Assembly (NCBI GenBank): GCA_015039315.1
Contig: WIDE01000036.1
Span: 29,289-93,288 of the forward strand
DNA length: 64,000 nucleotides
From: Clavulina sp. PMI_390
Lineage: Eukaryota; Basidiomycota; Agaricomycetes; Cantharellales; Hydnaceae
Reading direction: 5' to 3'
This document shows positions 57,501 to 64,000 of this stretch, piece by piece (within the stretch, counting starts at the first letter, position 1; every line of letters begins with the position of its first letter). A model generated the notes under the pieces. The model was not told the origin of the DNA. It worked only from the letters and a program-made list of their open reading frames with translations, and did no database searches. A program made the translations under genes and the position numbers.

Positions 57501-57710
57501 ATTCCCACTACGGAGAAGAAAGCTCGCCCGCCACCTCCACCGCCAGCGCGACGCACCACTACTGCCCCAGCTGTACCAGCCCCTATGACGGTTGGGAGTG
57601 GTGGCGTGTTTGCACTCTTGGCAGAGCAAAAGGCGAGGAAGGCTGCGGGCTTGCCACCTGTTTGGGCGAAGATAGGCGAGGATGAGGCTTCACCTTTCTC
57701 GGATGTCTAA
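54571..57710 (+). CDS. BAR domain and SH3 domain protein (membrane curvature/endocytosis)
   Basis: Exons 54571-54585, 54643-54717, 54776-54810, 54939-55117, 55288-55447, 55516-55614, 55679-55837, 55895-57710; 845 residues. N-terminal BAR domain: MASKQ-IGKLRQRVGEIVG, then long helices (EALQFDYMNKLQDGLEAIKEYQAARKKLESRR and EEVEDRMLSIKKREGDQF). A Ser/Pro-rich linker is followed by an SH3 (RVRALYSLLNVAPDELAFHAGD...DDLWVRADRDGLVGLIPMNYCEVVE) and a Pro-rich tail (RPPPPPIPTT, RPPPPPPARR) that could itself bind SH3 or profilin. The first intron (54586-54642, GCACGT...AG) is inferred from homologous starts of fungal BAR proteins; reading through it also stays open and would add 19 residues. Likely cytosolic, at endocytic or actin sites. 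Confidence 0.85.
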
Positions 57711-58210
57711 CTGGAGCCAGTCGCCATTGGATCTCTCTTGTGCACACCTCTCCCTCTCCCTCTTCGTTTTCTACCCATCATCTATCTCGCTTCCCATGGC
57801 TCAACTCTTACCATACTCCATTCACTCTAATCCAAAATGGCGACATGGACAGCTTTTGGCTCGTCACCAGCTGCACACATCACAGCACTCAGGCCTGGTC
57901 GTGTTTCCTCTCTCATCTTCTTTGGTGGTTTTTTGGGTCTCGTTTTGCACGCGCTAAATTTTTCGCTCAAGCTCCCCATTTCGAATCCGCTCCCTTCAAT
58001 CGTTCAAGCGTTGGAAGCTCACATGTACATAGCACACATAGATATATACTCACACGTTTGTATTATTCTCTTCGGTGCTCGGTTTGGCCCTTCTAGCGAG
58101 GCCGTAAACTGGTATATGGATATAATGCTAGCTCATGTTCGATCAGCAATCGAGCAGGCTAGGCTACCGGTGAGCTAGCTGAAATGCACACTGAGCGGTA
58201 TCTTCTACAA
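57711..58210. other. intergenic, convergent 3' ends
   Basis: 500 bases between the BAR-SH3 stop and the kinase stop; no feature seen. Confidence 0.5.
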
Positions 58211-61200
58211 TCATTGGACAATACTCCAAATCTCAACGAGGCAAAAATCTACGTGATACATGCTCGGCCTGTTGCTGGGATTCTCATCCCACATTTGCTT
58301 GAGCAGATCCCATAGCATATCCACTCGCTGCTCGCTGAGTGAACCGAATGTCCTCCAAGTAGGTCTCTCAGGCCTAATGCCGGTCTGTGCGGCACTAAAT
58401 GCAGCTTGTTCGTTGTTAAATTCGGCGAAAGGCTTCTTGAGAGTAGCGAGCTCAAGGATTGTCATCGCAAATGCATAGCAATCCGAAGCTGGGGTAGTTC
58501 GGAACTTATGCCTGGGCGATGATGAAAGTAGCTCTGGGGCCATGTAGCGATATTTCCCCCCTTCAGTAATATTTGTTGCAGTGCGAGTCACTTCATGCTT
58601 AAATCGTGATAAACCGAAATCACATAAAATCCCTTTCCCGTTAATATCGATCAGTATGTTGCGCTGCATTCAAAACCAGTAAACCATTGGTTCAGAGTGT
58701 GATTATACATCAAAAGTGCTTACTGCATGAAGGTCTCCATGGATAATCGGAGGTCGGAGTTGATGTAAATAACATAACGCTGACGTAATGTCGGAAACCT
58801 GCGAAAGGAAGATTTAGTGAATGGAAAGGACAACGTAAGAACGTACAATTTCTAGCATTGCTGCCCCTCGCTTTGAGGAATCCAACATAGTAAGATATCG
58901 AAATGCATTGCCTTTGGGTGCAATTGGTGTAATGATAGAAAGTGGATGGACTTTATCTGTTGAGATGCCTAGTATGGGAAGTACATGTGGGTGATGGATT
59001 TGGATTTGTGACACAATTTCGCGACGAATGGACTTGAGGGATGTCATGATCAATATCATGGAATTGCAAAGAAAACCCAAAAACTACGTACCGAAAGGAT
59101 TGACTTTCCGTCAGGGGAGTCCCAGTCGAGGTTCTCTGGGGGCCGCGCCTCGCGAGCGATGGCTGATCCTCCGTTGAGTTCCACATCCCAAATCAATGCT
59201 TCACCTCCTGCATCTCGAAATACTCGATTGCGTATGTGGAGGAGCTTGACACACCGAGGCAACTGTTCAGATTGTGATACAAGATCTTGGAGCAGACGCA
59301 TTGCTCGAGGTCGGTCTCCCCCTAATTCGTCGCAACCCTCGTCATCAAGGGCCTAAATTCAATGTAATGTAATGGTGGAGTTTAGCGGTGAGCTCTGAGG
59401 CATCTCGATAATGTGGATTACCTCTTGCAGAGCTTGAATAGCATGCGCCTGATGATCCTTTCTCATATCTGTTATGCGAAAATTCTGTTCACTTAGCATC
59501 TGACGCACTGAAAATGTTGGATCTTGCTTCGTTGAACGCTTTACGGATACCCTCGAATAACCAGAGGGCATATTTGTCTCCCAGTCGGAGAGGAAAAGAC
59601 ATCTTGAAATTGGTGGGCATCCCTTTGTGAATTGAGATACCACTTGTTTTGATATTACCTCCACCAGCAATCGGCTGATAGGTTTCTTCAGAACTGCTAC
59701 GGCGTTCAAAGCCGACTCCCTTCCTGGATGTATGGTCCATTCGACGCGTAATGGCCTCAACACGCCAAGAAGTACGATAACATACCACCAGCTATTAAGC
59801 CCATGTGCTCTTGATAAATGTGAGCAGGCGGATAGATTACTGGCGAGGTGAGGCTACTCACGAAGGATCAAACACGGGTGTTTTTCCTAATACTCCCGCT
59901 TTCAGCAAGGGTAGAACCTCAGCTAGCATCGGGAGCGTAAGTGAATTGTATGTGCAGGCCATTACAAGCAGGTCCCCCTTTTTGTGAAGCAGGGCAGGCT
60001 GTCTGCACACAGTTATAGTATCGGAAGCTATGTCTTTTTCAAACAGCCGCTCCGTGATCGCCCAACTCTGGTCGCTTTCTGATTTGATGTTCAGGAGGGC
60101 ATAGAAGTTTTCATGAGGCTAGTTCCACAGATCAATGTTCATAGCATAGTAGAGAGGAGTTTGAGATGGACATCACGTACTATTTTTGGATCGGACGTGC
60201 TGTATATTGTAATTTCTGTTATTGTGGGGGATTTGAAGGGGAACTCGGCAGAAAGAAGTCGTTTTGCAAAAACTCTTACGGAGCTTGTATTTCTTGTGGA
60301 TGAACGGAGTTCAAGGGGTACAAGCAACCGATTGAAACCAGCAATTGCGTCGAGGAAGCTAGGCGAATCGGGTGAGGGGCCGTAAGAAGGATTAATATTC
60401 ACATAGCCGGAATCCAGGTCATCTTTGTTGTGGCTGTGAATGAAAGGCTTCAAAACCTCACAGGCGAGGCCTAGTAGCACAGATGGCCAGCCATTTATTG
60501 GTCTCGATTGCAAAACAAGTGCCTCCTTTGAAGAGAATTGAGTCTCATCAGGTCGAAGGAGCCGCATCATAGTAATTCCAAACGCGGATTTGTCTCTGTT
60601 CGAGGCGGTGAGTGGATTTCGTTTATTTGGGTATGATCTCGAGAATCAGTTACTTTACAAATCTATCACGAGTACGGCGTGATGTGAGAGCCAAAAGATC
60701 TTCAGGGAGGTCTAGAGACCCCCCTTCTCGAAGAGCCTCAAGGTCTCCTTTCGTCCGAGCGAGGCCGAAGTCAACTAATTTTGCAACTCCGTCATCGGAA
60801 AGCTGAATGCTATCCTATAATGCTATTAGACGAAAGTATCAAATCTCCAAGGTGTGACGTACAGGGCTAATATCATCATGCGGTATTCCTAAGGAATCGT
60901 GGAGGTAATCAAGAGCTGATGCAATGGAACATGCCTAATGTGGGTGGGTCAATTTGCCCGAAAGAGTTCAGGCCGCAGCAGAACTATGCAACAGCATATA
61001 TCCGTTTAAGGAGAGCGGCGCACCATATTGACCCATGCAAGAGGTCTTTCATGTGGCTGTAGTTGTTTCAGGCTTCTAGCAGCCAAGCCACGAGAGCTGG
61101 GAGCAGCTGTGACAAGAGTATATCGCTGTCCGGGTCCCGCTCCCCGCTGAGATATGCCGGTAATTGTCAAGATAGAAGGATGATCAATAGCAAACAAGAG

Positions 61201-61772
61201 CGTGATCATGTTTTGTCGGGCAACCTAGCTCAGCCCAAGAGATCAAGACGCAGTTCACATCTATAGCTTTTGTGACTCTCGAACCTGGACTGTGTCTCCA
61301 TCTCTAGAGGAAGCCATCCACAGGTGCCGGGTTACCCTCTCTCCAGTTAGGGTACTTGTCCCAGACATAATCTCTAGGTCAGGACTACTTGACTCCACTG
61401 TGACTCGTTCTACTTTACATGTAAGGTGAGAGTCACCATAACTGCATGGGAGAGCTGGAAATTCTGCGAAAATGGCTTTGAGCCGTTGAATGGCACGTAA
61501 TTTAGAGTCTGGTGCCGTAAGTAGTGTTTCAAGCGCCTAATTGAGAAGCGAATGAGAATGAGCGCCTGATTATTGGTTGAATGGGATGATTTCACTTTGA
61601 TGAGGGCCAAAACGAGTTTCTCACTGTCACTTTTATGAAGGACGGAGCGAAAAAAAAAATCTTCGTGGATGATCCTGTCTAGATAACGGGCATATTTGGC
61701 AGGGTTCTCTGGAGGATCAAGAGACCGGTCGCGAAGGATACTCAGAGCGCGATTGGCGATGATTGAGAAGGT
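58211..61772 (-). CDS. tandem pseudokinase-kinase protein, tyrosine-kinase-like (5' end unresolved)
   Basis: Read on the minus strand, two units of helical linker plus kinase domain follow each other in compatible frames. Unit 1 (about 61772-60140): YARYLDRIIHED, SKLRAIQRLKAIFAEFP, ARQNMITLLFAIDHPSILTITGIS, HDDISP-DSIQLSDDGVAKLVDFGLAR and a C-lobe with AFGITMMRLLRP. It lacks the catalytic-loop Asn (DSI) and the helix C Glu, so it looks like a pseudokinase. Unit 2 (about 60120-58211): YALWLFEGIRKAF, GGEALIWDVELNGGSAIARE, SIRREIVSQIQIHHPHVLPILGIS, HGDLHA-RNILIDINGKGILCDFGLSRF and YMAPELL. Its AxK position reads AIAR. Last exons: 59352-59092, 59032-58848, 58799-58725, 58663-58211. Upstream exons and the start could not be fixed. 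Substrate unknown. Confidence 0.7.
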
Positions 61773-63532
61773 CTATAATATGGTCAAGGATACATTGTGA
61801 AGTTAGTCTGAAAGCCACATACAAAGCCCTCCATCCACCTGGGGCAAAGATGGCTGAGGATGCTGTGCGGTTCACGTGACTGTTCATGGCCTGATTGGTT
61901 AGGATATTTCACCACCTCAGGAGACAAAGATGTGCAACCCTGAGCGGAAGATATGAATAACGCAACATCACGCGCATGCAGAGGTAGCGCTGACCGAGGA
62001 CATATGCCTAATTGTGACCATATTCATGAGTTCTGTTTTTTTGGCATTATCCGCATATACACCTCACACTTTGACAAAGGTTCTGATCCCAAGAGTTGTT
62101 GCTTGATAAGCGGGTGGTAGGAAATTGCTGTTATCCTTCTCATCTCAGCAGAAAAAGATATCTCCCCTCCCCGAACGCACTTCTTGAAGTTCTTTCGCTC
62201 ACTTAAGAGTTCGTCACCCAACAAAGGCAGCATGTGCGAGATCATTTCGTCAGACTTGCTCAGGTGCGAATGGCTCTCTCGCCTGTGCTCTCCCACCTCG
62301 ATATTCTCAACCTTGGCATTGTCGTCTTTCAGATCGAAACTAAGAGAACGACAACACCTCCGATAATTTGGATGGTCGATGGCAGAATAAATGGGAGATG
62401 CGTGGAGTCGGTTCTCGTAGTTTGCGTCACTTCGATAATTCCGCCGTCCCTTACTCCAACGCATCCGTTCATTTGACGGGGTCGCATGAAGTTTCTTGCC
62501 CAAGGTGATTACATTACACGGGATAGACTCTAGCACCTGCACGCGTGGTGGCCTGGAAAACATCGCAGACTACGTGGAGTATCAAGCTTAGAAAGAAAAA
62601 GCAATGTAATGGCAGGCTACGGCAAGGTTCATTTGGTGTTCAGCATATTCTTTGGCACTATTATTGGAAGACTGACATCAATATGTGGATCCAGCACAAA
62701 TCTCATGGCGGCGTCTTGATCCTCGCGAGGCTGCAACCTCCCGGCCCGTTTGGAAGGAGAGAGACAGAGAGAGAATCGGTTTTACCGCGTCGGGCTGCCG
62801 AAAAGGCGCCTAGGGCGGGGGCTATACTACATTATAATTACATGGTCTGTATCCTAACCTCTACGGGGTGGTTCAATGCAGTTTTGCGGCACCGATTGGT
62901 GGTGATGTCATGGATCCCGTTTGGGAGGGGTTCGACTATAATGTATCCAGTCAGTACTGTACACTTTACCTTCACTTACCCTGTCACCGGGTAGGAAGCT
63001 CGTTAGAGCAGCATATCCTCCCCACGTGAGTGCTGCCCCTGCTTGCGCTAAAGCCACGCCGAATAATGAGAAATTCCTTGATATTCTCAGTAGACATTCT
63101 GACATCATCAGTAATAGGGATCTAAATGCCCAGTATTATCGTCTACGTGCCCGACAGTGGTATGATAGAGACGCAATAGAGTGGCCAACCTTCGACTCAG
63201 GAGCATAGAGGCGCTATCCTTGCTTCGTCTTGGTGTGGCCAATCACTGTTCATGAGCAATTTGCTAACATCCCACCGTCGATTTACGCTAGCTAAAGCTA
63301 TTAATATGACCTTGGACTTGAGCTGTAGCATTTCATGATGTTAAAGTATTGCTAACTGTTTGTTCATTCTTGGCATAATGTCATAGGATGAGCTCGCGCC
63401 TAGCCAATAGAGGCAATTTATCATCGACTTTTCTCATCCCGCCCCAGTCATCACAAACCAACCTCGCACGGCAGGCTCAATCGCACGAACAAGACAACGA
63501 GCTTTCCATCGGTCTCATGAAAAGACGATTAT
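61773..63532. other. region between two kinase genes, unresolved
   Basis: Probably holds the start of the gene at 58211-61772 and the 3' flank of the next. A minus-strand open frame at 62024-62563 (179 codons, ends KKQNS) has ordinary composition and may be an N-terminal exon or a separate gene, but I found no splice path joining it. Nothing else was recognised. Confidence 0.35.
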
Positions 63533-64000
63533 TCAGCTTTTTTCAAATGATGCTCTTCTAATCAAAGGGCTAATACATAAGATATCAACAAGGCAACAAT
63601 TCACGTGGTACATGTTTGGCCGTTTACTTGGATCTTGCTCCCACATTTCCGTCAGCAGAGCCCAAAGCAGGTCCACTTGCTGCTCGTTCAGTGAACTGAA
63701 TGCCCCCAATCCAGGTCGCTCCGGCCTGACACCACCTTCTGCGGCACTGAAAGCGGCTCGTTCATTGTCGAATTCAGCGAAGGGCTTTTGAAGAGTAGCG
63801 AGCTCAAGAATTGTCATCGCAAATGCATAGCAATCCGAAGCTGGGGTAGTTCGGAACTTATGGCTAGGCGATGATGACAGCAGCTCTGGTGCCATGTAGC
63901 GATACTTCCCCCCTTCGGTGATATTTGTTGCAGTGCGAGTAACCTCATGCTTAAATCGTGACAGTCCAAAATCAGATAAAAGCCCGTTGCCGCTAATATC
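63533..64000 (-). CDS. kinase paralogue, C-terminal part (continues beyond window)
   Basis: Minus-strand frame open from the window end to the stop at 63533. It begins in ISGNGLLSDFGLSRFKHE (DFG), passes YMAPELLSSSP, then SDCYAFAMTILELATLQKPF and NPS-like DPSKRPNMYHV, the kinase C-lobe. It aligns without gaps to the end of the gene at 58211 and shares a stretch of about 50 identical bases (58462 against 63817 onward), so this is a recent tandem duplicate. It extends about 26 residues past the point where the other ends (ISPLIRRASFEKS region differs). Kinase activity cannot be judged as the N-lobe and catalytic loop are outside. Confidence 0.85.
   Translation of the reverse strand, partial: DISGNGLLSDFGLSRFKHEVTRTATNITEGGKYRYMAPELLSSSPSHKFRTTPASDCYAFAMTILELATLQKPFAEFDNERAAFSAAEGGVRPERPGLGAFSSLNEQQVDLLWALLTEMWEQDPSKRPNMYHVNCCLVDILCISPLIRRASFEKS

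Overview
The window is nuclear DNA from a fungus, most likely a basidiomycete of the Agaricomycetes. Evidence: genes are dense and carry many 50-75 bp GT-AG introns with CTAA/CTGA-like branch sites; conserved eukaryotic genes are present (Yta7/ATAD2, DNAJC3/P58IPK, CBP80, RVB1, APN2, BAR-SH3); and expanded gene families unknown to me sit beside tyrosine-kinase-like genes with the HGDLHARN catalytic loop that is common in mushroom-forming fungi. The mix would fit Rhizoctonia/Ceratobasidiaceae, but that is an impression and not shown. Exon joins were made by hand from splice signals and frame. Most housekeeping models sum to an exact multiple of three.

Layout. 1-4635: 3' part of a Yta7/ATAD2-like chromatin AAA+ ATPase. 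5016-9590: two members of an uncharacterised family, here called family A (N-terminal coil, variable middle, conserved C-terminal domain). 9869-10771: assembly gap between identical 47-bp flanks. 10911-12997: ER co-chaperone DNAJC3/P58IPK. 13730-14347 (-): low-complexity hypothetical protein. 15024-16353: non-autonomous transposon with short inverted ends, a perfect 10-bp target duplication and arrays of a TCCANTGGA decamer. 16519-32993: tandem array of four genes and one fragment of a second family, family B, interrupted by a subtilase (23060-24664). 33417-34487: RBR-type RING protein. 34979-36688: mitochondrial carrier. 36816-40302 (-): CBP80. 41027-41772: small hypothetical. 42046-43969 (-): RVB1, divergent from APN2 (44137-46673). 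46846-53464: three more family A genes around a second gap. 54571-57710: BAR-SH3 protein. 58211-61772 (-): pseudokinase-kinase tandem protein. 63533-64000 (-): 3' end of a close kinase paralogue.

Most interesting content. Family B proteins combine an N-terminal domain holding a Cys box and an Asp-x-His box with a coiled coil and C-terminal ubiquitin-interacting-like helices. I infer a deubiquitinase-like cysteine protease. Two copies keep the Cys at the expected place; in the other two it is His or Tyr while Asp-x-His is kept. An RBR protein whose expected RING2 catalytic Cys is Ser lies directly downstream, and two family A proteins carry SUMO-interaction-like motifs. The accessory blocks therefore look like a ubiquitin/SUMO-themed, rapidly duplicating region set among ordinary housekeeping genes. 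Functions of families A and B are inferred from motifs only.
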